Positions 29,506 through 42,284 of a DNA stretch of 64,000 nucleotides are shown here, piece by piece. Within the stretch, counting starts at the first letter, position 1; each line of letters opens with the position of its first letter. Origin of the DNA: Dermatophagoides farinae. Lineage: Eukaryota; Arthropoda; Arachnida; Sarcoptiformes; Pyroglyphidae. Both the position numbers and the translations under genes were made by a program. The stretch covers positions 3,062,001 to 3,126,000 of the forward strand of contig NC_134680.1 in assembly GCF_024713945.1 (NCBI RefSeq), in the 5' to 3' direction. The notes under the pieces are model-generated. The model searched no databases, was not told the DNA's origin, and was given only the letters and a program-made list of their open reading frames with translations.

Positions 29506-31437
29506 TATTATTTTGGTTGTTATGAAGAATTTCTGTGGAAACACAATTTTCTCTACAAAATAAAAATAGATCTTGAATAGACATACGTAAACATTGATGA
29601 ATTCAACAAGGGACCGTATGTATACGTATTACGGATGATGATGATGGATCACTTTGCATAATATAATATCTTTTAATTTCATACATATACAGTATACACA
29701 ACCAATTCATCATTAATATCACTTATAAGTGACAATAACACACACACACACACACACCTAGTTTTTTCATTGCAAATCAAATAGAAAAAGTCGCAAATAA
29801 TAATGATGATTATGATTGGTAAATGATTTCAGCTGATGTGAAATGTATATATTTTTGAAATCTATATGTGGATATAATGAAAAAAAAATGAAATGAAATA
29901 AAGATATATCCAATAAAGCAAACAGGACAAACTTGTTGTATAATGGAAAAATATCAAATTGATCACGTCCAAATATTAAACACACACACAGTAATAATAA
30001 TGATGATATATTTGTCTACTTATTACGTAAAAATGCAGACAAAATTAATATTGTGGATGTATAGTTATTTGATCGTTTGGAAGAATAAAAATTCGTTATT
30101 GTTGATGCTCTTTATATCGACAAACACAAACAGAATTCATAAGAAAAAATTTAGTTTTAGAAAGAAAAAAAAAATTCAATGATCACATTGGATGATGATG
30201 AAGGCTGTTTGTCATGTATGAATTCAGTTTTTTGTTTATTTAATTCGTTTTTTTTCATTCGAATTATTGATATTATATTTTCGATAAATGAATGTTTTTG
30301 ACAGCAATATGGGGTAAACGATTTTTTTTTATTTTTTTTGAAATAACGTATGTTTGTTTGCTAACGGGGATCAAAGATTAATTAAATTTGATCCCGTCGT
30401 TTATTTTGTTGAATGTTTTTTTTTTGACTTAAAAAAAATTCGACTCATAACGTAGATAAACAAAAACAATCAGGAATTGACAGTTTCGAGTTTCACACAT
30501 CACATAACATCAAATCACATGTAGAATTTTGCTTTTTTTTTCTTTATTTGGCGCCGTAATTCGATTTGTTTTCGTTGTCGGTTGTAATCGGAATGAACAT
30601 TCCATTGCTTCTGATTCTGTATGATGAGATACTGGTGTTGTTGGTTCTGTGTTCGGATTGTTTTTGAAATTTTTTTTTTCATTTGAATTATATTCAGGAG
30701 ATTCAATATTTTTTTTTTGCTATTGTAGAACACAAAAACAGACGCCATATATACACATTTTGAACATAGAACGATTTGAACAAATTATATAGAATAGACA
30801 TAGGTTTCTAGCAGATTCTGGAACCATTATCCAAGAGAGAATATCAAAAAAAAAAAAAAAAAAATTAAGACATGTGAATTCTCTCTCAGCAACAACAACA
30901 ATGATAACATACGAGCAGCAGGATCCAAATAATACATGAGCACAGATTCTAAATTCATCTCCATGAACGCATGCGCAACAAGAATCGAATTCATTTTATA
31001 ATTCAAAGAAAGACCGAAAAATGTGGTTTTTTTCATTCTCAAGAATATAAACATTGAATTGAATTGAAAATTCAAATTCTATCTAGAATAATAATAATAA
31101 TTGAATCGGGATTCTAAGAAAAAAAAAAATAAAATAATTATTTCTTTGTTCCCACACCGCTACCTCACTCTATTCACCATCGTAATCATTGTCATTCAAC
31201 AATTCGATTCCATCCATTCATTCATTCGAATGTTAACATGGTTACCAAGATTTTTTTTTGTTTGGAAGAATAAAAAAATTCTTCCTGGATTTTTTGTTGT
31301 TGTTGTTGTTTGTATTGTTTACATTCTTTATTGATAACAACAACAACAAAAACTCTTTTCACATGTAAAAAAAAATAACAATCCATCATTCGAAAGAGAG
31401 ATAAAGAAGAAAAAAAGAATTATTTGTTCACCTTTTC

Positions 31438-31468
<31 letters not shown>

Positions 31469-32153
31469 TGTTGTTTATTTATTTATTTCCTTCATTGTTT
31501 TGTATTGAATAATTAGACTTATAAATATGTTCAAAACATCAAAATGTTTGTATATCAATATACCAATATATATCTCATCTAATCACATTGTTTCTGATTA
31601 TTGATGATGATAATGATGAATATAATATTATTATTTGGGCGTGTCATTGTTGTTGCTGTTTGATATCTATCAATAACAACAACCTGAACAAGCTGATATC
31701 ACTTTTTATTATTAAAATCTTTATATGACTTTTTTTTCTCTCTCACATTTTTCCCTTTCTTTTTCACTATAATATATGGGTTTTGGCTTTCACAATTTCA
31801 GACTGAAAAAGAATGATTTATTCATCTGGTTTATCATCATTGTATAAGGTGTTTTAGTACTATTAAGCACGCGACGATGACGACCAATCGATCCAATCAT
31901 CATCAAATTGAATATAAATAATAAATTACCGTCGATGGTAATAGAATAGATTCAATTGTAGATTCGGTTGCCATCTGGTGGCTGTGATCATAAATGGGAA
32001 TTATATTTTTCAATTTTTGTTTAATGAAAAAAAAAATTAAGTATAAAGTATTTTTAATAAAAGAAACAGAGATCATAATTAGATGGCTATTGATTCAATC
32101 ACAATAGTTAATTTAAGCATCATTATAGAATAGATTTTTTCAATCTTTGATTT
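29506..32153. other. Non-coding DNA upstream of oaf and downstream of SPRTN
   Basis: About 2.6 kb. It must hold the oaf promoter and probably a 5' non-coding exon, and the SPRTN 3' flank. Visible content: CA run near 29737-29757, poly-A near 30844-30864, GTT repeat at 31438-31467. No gene supported. Confidence 0.5.
31438..31467. repeat. GTT trinucleotide microsatellite
   Basis: About ten GTT units in tandem in the spacer upstream of oaf. Confidence 0.9.
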
Positions 32154-33195
32154 TCATCCTTTGATCAACCATTTATCTAATACTGATTGATTTTCATTGG
32201 TCGTTTGATGATTATTTTTCTGTTTTTTTTGTGTTCGTTGTACAACCAAATTATTTTGAGCATATTTAACTTCATCATGAAAATTATGGAAAACAGTAAT
32301 GTTCGTATGTGCTGTCTGGTTAATTTTCCACATAAATTCATGAAAATATTGGCCATGCGATCCATTATCACGAATTTTGGCAAAATAAATGTATGCATGA
32401 ATCATTTCATGTAATAATGTATTGACTAAATCAGAACGTGGCCGTAATGAAAGCAATTTTGATGATAAACGTATTTCTGTTCGCCAACCATGTTCATTAC
32501 CATTACGGAAATAACCAACAGTAAATAGTCCGGCTGATGCTGTTAAGCGATTACACCAAATGATCTGAAAATTTTTTTGATTGCTTAGTTTGCTTTCGAA
32601 AAATTTCGAATCAAATTCACGAAATAAACATTGAATGTCGGGCGTTGGGTCAAGCGTTTCTAAACGAGGATCCATCAGTGAAAGATTTTCAATCAATGAT
32701 TTATTCTTATTCATAACGTCAGTTTGATTTTCTGATCGACAAATAGTTTTTCCATAGTTGGATGATCGAACTAGAATGAAAAAAGAGAATAAAATTATTT
32801 TAAAAATAAATATCAAAAATAATTTTATTACAATAATCAACAATTCGAGATTGAGCTTCTTTGTTCGTCCTATCAAGACTTTTGTTAGACGAAATTGATT
32901 CAATAAAAATTACATCATCTGAACGGCGGATTTTCGATGCAGGTGGTATAAATTCTTGAAGCAATAGTATTTCATCATCATTATCATCACGATTGCATAA
33001 TCGTTTTCTTGTATTATTCTTTGATTCATTTGATCTATTCGAGTTAGCAGTAGATGATGATGTAATCATCGATTTAGTAGCCGATGGCCGATGACATTCG
33101 AATAGAATTTCAATATCACCATTATCATTATAATCAGATTCAAATTCAAATGAATTGCCAACAATCACAGAAAATTCAGATGAATTGGACATCAT
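32154..33195 (-). CDS. SPRTN: Spartan-like (SprT) metalloprotease, C-terminally reduced
   Basis: SPRTN proteases cut DNA-protein crosslinks at replication forks. Exons 32832-33195 and 32154-32770 are joined (1 nt + 2 nt) across a 61-nt GT-AG intron; 326 residues. The SprT domain starts LSLMDPRLETLDPTPD at about 151, very close to SPRTN of animals and unlike GCNA. The catalytic HEMIH is at 242-246 and a third ligand His near 260 (GSHGQYF), then NITVFHNFHDEV. The protein then departs from the family: the WWRC...C zinc-ribbon part and the UBZ finger are absent and it ends after 30 polar residues. The last residues contain QSVLDKWL (316-323), resembling the PCNA-binding box. The N-terminal 120 residues are disordered with several short hydrophobic runs beside acidic residues, resembling SUMO-interacting motifs. 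An extra 3' exon restoring the missing part cannot be ruled out, but the in-frame stop argues against it. Confidence 0.9.
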
Positions 33196-33586
33196 GATAG
33201 AAAAAAATTAAAAATAAAAATTGCAATTTTAATTCATCAACGAATTTTGTTAGTTTCAACAATGTTTTTAAGCATACAACGGTTCAAACAATCAAATAAA
33301 AAAATTGTTGTCTGTCCAGACGTCACGTTCATATAGTATGTTAAGACTCGAATTTTGAATTTCAAATGTTTTATTTATTTGGCCCCATTAAAAAATTAAT
33401 TTTCAAAATTAAAAACGATTTTAATTTTAATCAAATTTTTTCTTTCATCAAACGGTAATACATTGTAATAAAAACAAAATTTATGCAAATAAACGATTCA
33501 GGAAGGGCACAGCCACTGAAGGGGAAAGGAGAAAATTGCATCATACACAATTTTTTTTCTGAGGTTAAATTTGATGATGATGATTA
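33196..33586. other. Spacer between SPRTN and myosin light chain genes
   Basis: About 390 bp, AT-rich; holds the SPRTN promoter and the light-chain 3' flank. No gene seen. Confidence 0.5.
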
Positions 33587-36149
33587 TCATTGTTGTTCAT
33601 CATCACCGGAACCGGTAATCAATTTGATATATGCATCAATATTGAAACGACCTTTTGAATCCATACGAGCTTCGGCAAATGCTAAATCCAATTCTTCTTC
33701 AGTTAATTTTTCACCAAAACGGCCAAGATTTCTTCTCAATTCTTCTACATCGACCATACCGGTTTCAAGTGGATCGAATGTTTTAAATGCAGCTTTGATT
33801 ACATCCGGATTATCGCCACCTAATTAATTTTATTGCAATTATTATTAAAATAATTTATGCAAAAAATTATCAAACAAAAACATACCAGCTATACGTTCAC
33901 CAAAAATGGATAAAAACATTGTAAAATTCAATGGCCCAGGTGCTTCACTCAACATGTTTTGTAATTCTTCATCCGGATACATTCGACCTATTATTATTAT
34001 TATTATTATTGCATGGTAATTTTATGATATCTGCCAAACATAATAGCACATACCTAAAGCATCGAAAGTTTGTCGTAGATCAGATTTACTGATCAAACCA
34101 TCTTTGTCTTGATCGATGAATTGAAATGCCTATGTCAAATCAATGAGCAATGATGAATAGAAAAAAAAGTGAAAAAAATAATGTACCCTAAAATCGCGAC
34201 TATAATACGCGCCTTATACAAAAAAATGTTGACAAATAGTAGTCTTATTTATAATAATAAGTTACTTTATGGGAAAAAAATCTGCGTTTTGATAGTCGCG
34301 ATTTTATGGTATTCAAAGGGCAAAAACGAAAAAAAAGAATCGGAAATCTTTGAACAATCAATTCATGTAGCCACAAGATTCAATTGTATTATTTCTGTAT
34401 TACTTTATGGTGGTGAAAGAAGATGGTGTTTTCATTCGAAATAAATCGATCATCAATCATTTTGTTTTTTTTCTCCGAACAGTGAATTCTTTTTTCTTTT
34501 GGCACTGAATTTTCGTTTTATTCTTGTTATTCAAACTTTATAAATTTCTAGAATAACTAGAATATTCTCAAATCAAATGTAGAAAAAAATCACTATGAAT
34601 TCTATGATGGTGTTGGCGGTGGTGGTGGTGGTGGTGGTGGTGGTGGTGGCCGAGAATCATTCACATCAGATTATTATTACGATGATTGTGTCATGGATTT
34701 GGATATGAAAAAAATCTATAAATACATTGTATTTAAATTTCAATATTCTTATTCTGTTTGCAAGGATTTTCTTTATTTCATATTTTAATATTTTTCATTA
34801 TTCTTTGTAGAGAAAAAATCAAAACAATAAAAAAAGAATTCCACAACCTTTTTCAAAATTTGTTAACATATAACTTGACTCACAAAGTTTAATTTGGTTT
34901 CTTTTTCGTTTTTGTTTTGTTTCGTTGAAGAAGAGAAAATTTTCATCCACACCGGGAAATGAATGAATGTTATTTATTTATTTATTTATCATTTGTCAGT
35001 GATGATTCGATTCTAGTTTGACTATATTGACACACATAGTCATTGTATTGGAGGAAAAAAATTGCAATCAAAAAAAAAAAAAAAAAAATTCTCCATTGAT
35101 CCACACAACAATTTCATAAAAAATTTATTACAATGATGACTATTCAAAGTACTGGTAAAGTGTTCATGTATGTTCTCAAATTCCATTATCCAGAATCTAT
35201 TCGATTCATGGCTAGATAAATGGTGATGATGATAATAATAATAATAAAAATTCGTTGGTAATTGTTTGTTACGATATTTATTTACCGACATTATCATTTG
35301 TACAAAAGACAAAGATCATCATCATCATCATCATTATAACAATCATCCGTGTCGGTATCCGTAACATTCAAAAAAAAAAAAAAAATGGTCGAATCAAATC
35401 AAATTTACAAATTTATATAAATTCTTTGAATAGTTTTTGTGGCTGAAGTAAACATATCTACTACTAACATAATGACAAGGAAATGAATGTTTCGCCACCA
35501 CTGCCACTAACACCCATAGTAAAGTGATGTTATTATTTTCACTAAAACATTTTTATTTTTTATTTATTTTTTTTTTTTTTTGATTGCAATTTGGTAATTT
35601 TCTCTGTCGCTCTCTATCCACCCGAAGTGAGATAATTCAACAATATATATATATATTTTTTTTTGATCAAAAACATCCTCATCCCGACATGACAAGTGAA
35701 TAAAGAACGTTTGAAATAAATGTGATGAGGAAACGGAAATTATATTCAATTTTCAAGAAAAACAAACGTCTTGTTATCCATATGAAAGAGTGAGTGTGAT
35801 AATTGGATGATGGCAACAACATCAAAAACAACAAATTAACTTTGATAATCTATATGATGACCGATGGTAATGGATTCGGCTATCATCATCGTCATCAAAA
35901 TTCCAATGTTGTCAACATAAATAACATTTTTTGATGATGATGATGATGATTTTGTTAAATTTTCTTCATCAATTCATCCATCATTGATTGATTGATTGAT
36001 TCAATTTGACATTTGATACTGTAAATTATATTCATTTTTTTAGAATTTGTCCTTACCTCCTTGAATTCAGCAATCTGATTCTGTGAGAACATTGCAAAAA
36101 TATTCGATGTAGTACGTGTGGCACGTTTTTTTGCTGAACTTGTTTTACT
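33587..36149 (-). CDS. Myosin regulatory light chain (muscle-type), four coding exons without the start
   Basis: Calcium-binding EF-hand subunit that wraps the lever arm of myosin II and controls contraction. Exons 36057-36149, 34054-34129, 33886-33987 and 33587-33819 give 167 residues with consistent phases. The first begins SKTSSAKKRATRTTSNIFAM, holding the TS pair that is phosphorylated in this family, then SQNQIAEFKE. The second has the canonical EF loop DQDKDGLISKSD. The third has EAPGPLNFTMFLSIFGER, a hallmark of regulatory light chains. The last ends KLITGSGDDEQQ. The stop TGA is at 33587-33589. The acceptor before 36149 has a weak pyrimidine tract, and TAG lies directly in frame before it, so the initiator must be in a further exon. 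A candidate at 38321-38341 brings the length to 174, as is usual for the family. Muscle rather than cytoplasmic type is inferred from similarity. Confidence 0.93.
34186..34309. mobile_element. Small MITE with terminal inverted repeats and TA duplication
   Basis: The ends CCCTAAAATCGCGACTAT and, inverted, CCATAAAATCGCGACTAT match over about 17 of 18 bases. The 124-bp unit is flanked on each side by TA, the target duplication of Tc1/mariner-type elements. It lies in the intron between the first and second light-chain exons listed and has no coding capacity. Confidence 0.75.
34615..34649. repeat. GGT trinucleotide microsatellite
   Basis: About eleven GGT units in the 1.9-kb intron of the myosin light-chain gene; the most GC-rich simple repeat in this part of the window. 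Confidence 0.9.
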
Positions 36150-38320
36150 CTATCATCCATTGTTTCCCCCCCATAACAACCATTATCCATTGATTGATTG
36201 ATTGATTGATAATTCAATTAATTTCAAGTATGATTAAATATAGATGACCATTATGACGACAGACATACACACACACACACATACATTCAAACGGATGATG
36301 ATTCGGATGATTTGTCGTTTGATGAAATTTGATTCCATCCAAAAACAAAACAAAAAAGAGAATATTAAAATAAAGTATAATCAATCAATTGATGATAAGC
36401 AATTTACCATTTTTAATATATTTATTTAATATTTATTCTGGATCGAAAGGAAATATCGAAATGAAATGAGAAAAAAATTCACACACACAAAAAGAAAAAA
36501 GAAAACAAAACTGGTTTGTTAATAACGGAAAAATCAAATGCTAAACTGAAAAAAATGTAGAACTAATTTGAATTATAAATTTCGAATTTTCAAAAAAAAA
36601 AATTCTTGCAATGATCGATGGAAACACAAACACACCAAAAAAGAAAAATTGGTTCCAACTGTTCTTCTTTCTTCTTTTACTTATTCTATGGATAATTTTT
36701 TTTTCTTGGCAACAAAAACTTTGTTTTTAACTTATTGCTTCTTTAATATTGGATGAATATACGAGGTTTGACACCGTTTATTGATGTTACCGTTGGTTTT
36801 TTATATCCCAGAATTTTTTTTTTCTGTTTTTGTTTGCTATAATTAATTCCAAGTTTGGACACATTTTCGTTGATGTCGTTGTCGTGTGTGTGTGTGTATG
36901 TGTGTCTCTTGTAGACGAAACAAACAACAAAAAACAAACGACGACGAAGTTATCATCATCATGCCAAATGAAATGTGAAAATAAACAAAAATTAGAATCT
37001 CCCCTTTGGTTGTGGCCCTTGGTTTTTAATGTGTAAATTGAGGCCAAAATCTTTGATGATGATAAACACATCCATATTCACATCCAGAACAACAAAAACA
37101 ACCAAATTTTCCCAGTGAAAAATAAATATTTTAAAAATAACTTTCTTTCTCTCTCTCTCTCTCTGTCTCTCTTGTTTTTACTTTCTGTTTTCATCTCATT
37201 CTCAAGTTAAGCTTTTTCTTAGTTTAACTTTTTTTTTGAAAAACCGCTACAGTGTTTTTTTCAAAAAAAAACGTTTCATTCGTGAAAATTTGTTGTCAAT
37301 TCATTCATTCAATACGCGGAATATTCCTATGAATGCCAAATCAGATATATATGTGCGTGTTTACGGCCAATGAACGAAATTGTGGCTGTTTTCGAAACAA
37401 AACATACATACATACATACAATTCAATCCCAAATAATGTCTATATGGTTATAATATCGTTGAAAAAAGTGAAAATTTTCAAAAAAAAAAAAAATTAAAAT
37501 CAAAATGTTGTAGTGTTTTACAAATAATGCTTCAATATTCATTGTTGAAGTGTCGTTTGTTTTTACATCATCATCTGAAAAAAAAGTCATAAACACAAGT
37601 CTTACATTTTTTTTTTATTAATTCCAATTAAATAAACAGAGAAAACAAGAATTTTCCAATAGAATCTAAGAAGAATTTTATTATTATCATCATCATCATC
37701 ATCATCTTGTTGGATGTTGTGATTGCGGAAAATGTACTTGTTGGCCAAAGTGTTATAGTGGTGTGGTGTGATTTTTTTTCATGCTTGAATAGTTGTTTAT
37801 TTGTCGGAAATTTGGCAATCGACAACAACAACGACAAAAAATTGAATAAATTAAACGGGTTAAATTTCTAGTTTCTTTTTTTTTGTGGTGAGAATTCTTT
37901 TCCGAAATTTTTTCTTTATTGCACACAAACTTAATTCACAAAGGACAAACGCACACACACACACACACAAACAATCTCTTAATGATCCAACAATCCGATA
38001 ATGATGGATGATAATGAAAACATTGATAAAAAATCGGAATTTTTTTTAATACTTTGAATGCACTCAGTAATCAGAAATCCGATAATAGTTTCAGCACTAT
38101 TGATTGATTCAAAAGATTCTTCTTTTTTTTTGATTTGTAACAACAATCACGTCTTTTATGTGAACCATTCAGTTCGACATTGTGAAATTGGATGGAAAAA
38201 GGCAATCGATCGATTCGAGTTCGAATGTACTTGTGTGCAAAGACATGATGAAAATATTTTTTATTTATTTTATGCGGGGATGGGGGGAGGAATGGAATGA
38301 AAAAAATAAGAATCAATTAC
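36150..38320. other. Probable first intron of the myosin light-chain gene
   Basis: If the seven-codon exon at 38321-38341 is real, this 2.2-kb stretch is intron. It contains GATT, CA and CTCT runs and no recognisable gene. Confidence 0.45.
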
Positions 38321-38341
38321 CTTCCTTGCTTTCTCTTTCAT
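38321..38341 (-). other. Candidate first coding exon of myosin regulatory light chain
   Basis: ATG followed by six codons (MKEKARK) and a GTAATT donor in phase 0. Joined to the exon at 36149 it gives MKEKARKSKTSSAKKRATRT, which resembles the basic N-terminus of animal regulatory light chains (lysine/arginine-rich before the TSN phosphorylation site). The total becomes 174 residues, the usual family length. The match is short, so chance is possible. Confidence 0.45.
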
Positions 38342-39330
38342 TTCTCTCTCTCTAATCCATTTCAATTTGATTCATTTCAAATTAATTCTTTTTATATTAA
38401 ATTTTTTAAATTAAAATTCCAATTGAATGAAATATAAAAAAAATCGGTTTCTTGTAATAATATGCCGGATGTTTTTCGAATAGATGGAAAAGAAAAAGTT
38501 TTTCTTTTGTACTGCCGAAAAACCAGAAAAATCCATAAATCTATAACCAAATTTCGGTATAAAAAATAGTTTCGGTTTCATCACAATAATAGTCCGGAAT
38601 TGTCCGGAGAGAGAGAGAGAGAGAGGGAAAGAGAAATTATGTTGGATAATGTGTCTTTGAACCTTATTTGTTTGATTTCAGTCTTTAAATTCTTCATCGG
38701 GAAAAAACCTAATTTGCTATACCATGCTTATTATAAGAATAAGAATAAATGGCCAAAAAATATAGCTAAAAATAGGATGAAATTTTTTTTCCTCTGATTA
38801 TATTATATTATATTGTTTTATTAACATCATAAGATCTGTAAATTATGCATGACAAAATGTGTAGATACTTGTTTTACATTTTTATTTGAATTGCCCATTG
38901 AATCATTGCCAAGCCCGAGGAAAAATGGTTTAGTATATACATGTGATTCTCATGTTGTTGTTTTGTAAAATAAAAACATATAAGAATTTCTATAGAATAT
39001 TCAATTTCTTTCAAATGCGTAATAATCATTATTTTTTTCAAATTTGATTATTCTGATTGTCATTTTTGTTGTTGTTATTGCCATCATCATCATCTTGTTG
39101 TTGTTGTTGTAGTTTTTATAATTCATTCAATTTTATTTGTTTATTAAATAAATTTTTTTTTTGTTTTTATTAAAAAAAGAATATTTTAAGGAATTTTGTT
39201 TATACGGAGAAATTTTTTCCTTCTTTTGCTACGATGTAACTTTGTTGTTCATTATCATGCATATCACATGCTTAGTTTTTGCTTGTCAATTTTCAATGTT
39301 TTAAGTAACAGCTACAAAAAAATGAGATAA
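38342..39330. other. Intergenic DNA left of the transposon island
   Basis: AT-rich with a GA run at 38608-38626. Likely includes the light-chain promoter. No gene seen. Confidence 0.45.
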
Positions 39331-39339
39331 GTTTAATTG

Positions 39340-39478
39340 GGTTGTAGGTTAAAATCCCGAAAACAAAAACCCCGAAAACCGAAACACCGAAACCAAATGA
39401 CCGAAAACAAAAACCCCGAAAAAAAATTACCCCGAAAAGTTTTATCCCGAAAACAAAAACCCCGATCAGTTACCCCGG
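39340..39478 (+). repeat. Left terminal inverted repeat (CCCGAAAAC minisatellite)
   Basis: Tandem, slightly variable units CCCCGAAAACAAAAA (15 bp) and CCCCGAAAAAAAATTA (16 bp), with one CCGAAACACCGAAACC block. The first 65 bases match the inverted right end almost perfectly. Confidence 0.9.
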
Positions 39479-40400
39479 AGGGATTATTGGTCAGAAAACA
39501 ATGAAATTAGAAAAAATTTGTTACCTTTTCCATGAAAACTTTAAAGCTTAAAGAATTTGAAAGCTGATATTAGCTTGTAGTTAAAGTTTTTCAGTGAAAA
39601 AGTTAAATTTCAAGTTTTTTAAATTTCAAATTTTAAAGAACAAATGGTTAATTGATTATAATATCTGAACTAATATGGAATAATATGCAAATGTTAATAT
39701 AAATTTATATAAAACCCATCATTGATTCGGTCAATGAATCGTATTGACGTTAAATTGACATCAATTTGTCCTTCTCAAATAAAAAATAAATTGGAGCGAA
39801 TTTGTGTTGGATGTTTGAAAAATTATCAGATATCTGGATTTCTGATTTTGGATTCTCAAAAAAAATTTTAACATTTTTTTTCAAATTAACTGATCATTTA
39901 AATAAGAAAAACTGACCAAAATTGATTTGCTTTTTTATGTTTAGACACAATTTTACCGATCATTTTAAACTGAACCGACTGACCAATCTGATTGTATGTA
40001 AATGTAAAAATGCTCTAGTCTGCTCAAAATGTTATGGTAATCATGAATCACGAACATACACTTCATCCGACTTTTGATCGGTCAATTATTTAGTATGTGC
40101 TTATTGTTTGTGGTGGAATCAACACAGGATTTTTTTTTTTTGTTAATTGTTGATTAAAAATTATTCAGTTTTAAGAAAATCTTGTTCTTTTCGAATTCAT
40201 ATTTTCATAATCTTGAACCAAAAATGTTTCAATATTTCGTTACTCTAGCAACCGATTATTATGAGAATCGGTTTCACATCTATTATGGGATATTGAGCAA
40301 AGACAAATTGAAAAACTTCCGGTTCGAATAACAATCGACTCTATTTTGATAATGCAAATCATCAATAATGAATCTAATTTTGCTATATTTCGAAACAAAA

Positions 40401-40547
40401 CATTATAATTTGGGCGTAAAAACTTTAATACCATTTAAAGTACTTGAATATATCGGCGAATATAGGGAAGAGATAAAATCAATCAACGCTGAATCTGGCT
40501 ACAATATGAAACAAAAGCTTTTAGAAGAACAAAAAGAGCTTATTTAA
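40401..40547 (+). pseudogene. Coding-like fragment inside the transposon, 48 codons
   Basis: Open frame starting HYNLGVKTLIPFKVLEYIGE and ending at TAA. It looks protein-like (charged, amphipathic), but I cannot assign a family. A near-identical copy lies in the second unit at about 43110-43257. Possibly part of a decayed transposase. Confidence 0.4.
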
Positions 40548-40617
40548 ACTGAAGTGAGCATCTTTGAACAAAATTAAAAATTTTCTCAGTTACATCAAGA
40601 AATAAAAATTTGTACCA

Positions 40618-40740
40618 TCTAACATTAGTCTTGGTGAACTTGAAAATTGGTGTTTGCAGCATGATAAAATTCCAGATAATGATCATAAACCATTTGTTGT
40701 ATCTTATATTGAATCATTTAAATTAGTTATAAATTTTTAA
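40618..40740 (+). pseudogene. Coding-like fragment inside the transposon, 40 codons
   Basis: Frame reads SNISLGELENWCLQHDKIPD and goes on to a TAA stop. The text resembles C-terminal parts of Mutator-like transposases as I remember them, which would agree with the 9-bp target duplication; that is a weak inference. The same frame is preserved in the second copy at 43328-43450. Confidence 0.4.
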
Positions 40741-42284
40741 TCGATGATACATTAATAAAATTGAATAAAAAATTAATAAAAATGACTTATTTTGAATTTT
40801 CACTGATTATTTTTCTTATTTTACCAAACCGACCGGTTTTCATTTTAAAACATTTATAAATTAACTGATCAATCACATAAAAAACTGACCGAAATTCATA
40901 TATTTTCTGATCTTTTTCAAATAACCAAAACTTTTAAAAAATTACTGACCAACTAACCGCTTATAATACTGACCGAAAAAATGGCAACCAAAAAAAAAAT
41001 TACCTATAATCAAATCTTTTGATTGAACAAAAAAAAAAGAATTCAAACGAATGAATATGGTTAAAACTTGTCGTCGACAATAACAACAACAACAACAATA
41101 CACATGAAACATGCACTTTTTTCATTAGATGGAATCATCGGGCTATTTATTTCAATGTATCATTTGAATTTTTTTTTTTTTGAAATTAGGCAAAAGAAAA
41201 GAAATAAATCAAGTAATTTTCAACATTTTTTTCACCATAATCGAATGTTATCATTATTGTTATAGATAAATTTCCGTTTTCGAAACAAAAATCGTGAATG
41301 AATGAAGCAAATGAGAAAAAAAAACATTAATCTTTCCGTTTGAATATGTTGAATTTCCGTTTTTTCCACAGTTTTTTTTTACTTCTTCTTTTGTCTATGG
41401 TTATATTTGATCATTCGTTTTGATGAATGATTTTCAACCAAACAATGAACAATGGTAAAAAAAATTCAAATTCTTTTTCACTAAAAAAAAAAAAAATGAG
41501 AACTCAAGACTCGTTTTTTAACATTCGTTATACAGTTGTTGTTTTTGTTGTCGTATAACAAAAAAAAAAAAAAAATTTAAATTCAAATGAATGTACGAAC
41601 GAAACAAAAAAAAAATCAAAGAATTTTGTCTGAATTTGTCTTGTTTATTGATGAATATTGTTAATGGTACAATCTATTCTATTATAAATACGATAATATT
41701 GATGTGATGATAAATTTGAAAACTTTTATATTTTTTTGACATTCATGCGAATTTTTATTTTTATTATTTGGAACATGATTTTTTTATGTACTTGAAAAGT
41801 CATAAAAAAATCATATCATTTATAGTATGAATGAAAGAGAAAATGTTCAGAGTTTACATATTCGGATTTATTGTTTTTTTTTTGTTGGAAATCAAAAAAC
41901 AAAATATGCTTTGCATAATTAAGAAAATTGTGTGGCAAAAAAAAAAAAAAATATTCCGGTAGTGATGGATAATGAGGCTTTCACTCCGCCAACACTTTCA
42001 AACAAATTGACAAAAGTTAAAGTTGGAAAAAAAAGTTTCAACAACAACACTAACAAAAAATGAAATTTCATTTAATCTATGGATTATTGACAACAAATTA
42101 AAAAATATCATCATGAATATCTAGATATTAATTTAAAATTTAAAACTTGTGGTGATTGTATGATGAATAAACTAGATCTAATGACTTCTTTTCGTAGAAT
42201 CCGGTACATGAAATTTCTCACAGTAATAGTGTTAATCTCCGTTCATTTAAAGTTTAAGGGAACAAGCCATTTTCTACGTTTTTG

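Larger units (their letters stand above)
40351..41138 (+). repeat. Long direct repeat, copy 1
   Basis: About 788 bp nearly identical to 43060-43850. Differences seen are a few substitutions near AAAGCTTTT, a 4-base change near CCAACTAACCGC, and one or two extra AAC units. Homology is weaker further left, back to about 39927. Confidence 0.93.

Noticed and set aside
32154-33195. GCNA as the identity of the SprT-domain protein
   Set aside because: The N-terminal SIM-like motifs recall GCNA, but the catalytic domain text (LMDPRLETLDPTPD, LLHEMIHAY, NITVFHNFHDEV) is that of SPRTN.
34169-34444. 91-codon plus-strand frame
   Set aside because: It spans the MITE and flanking intron DNA; no domain and no coding-like composition.
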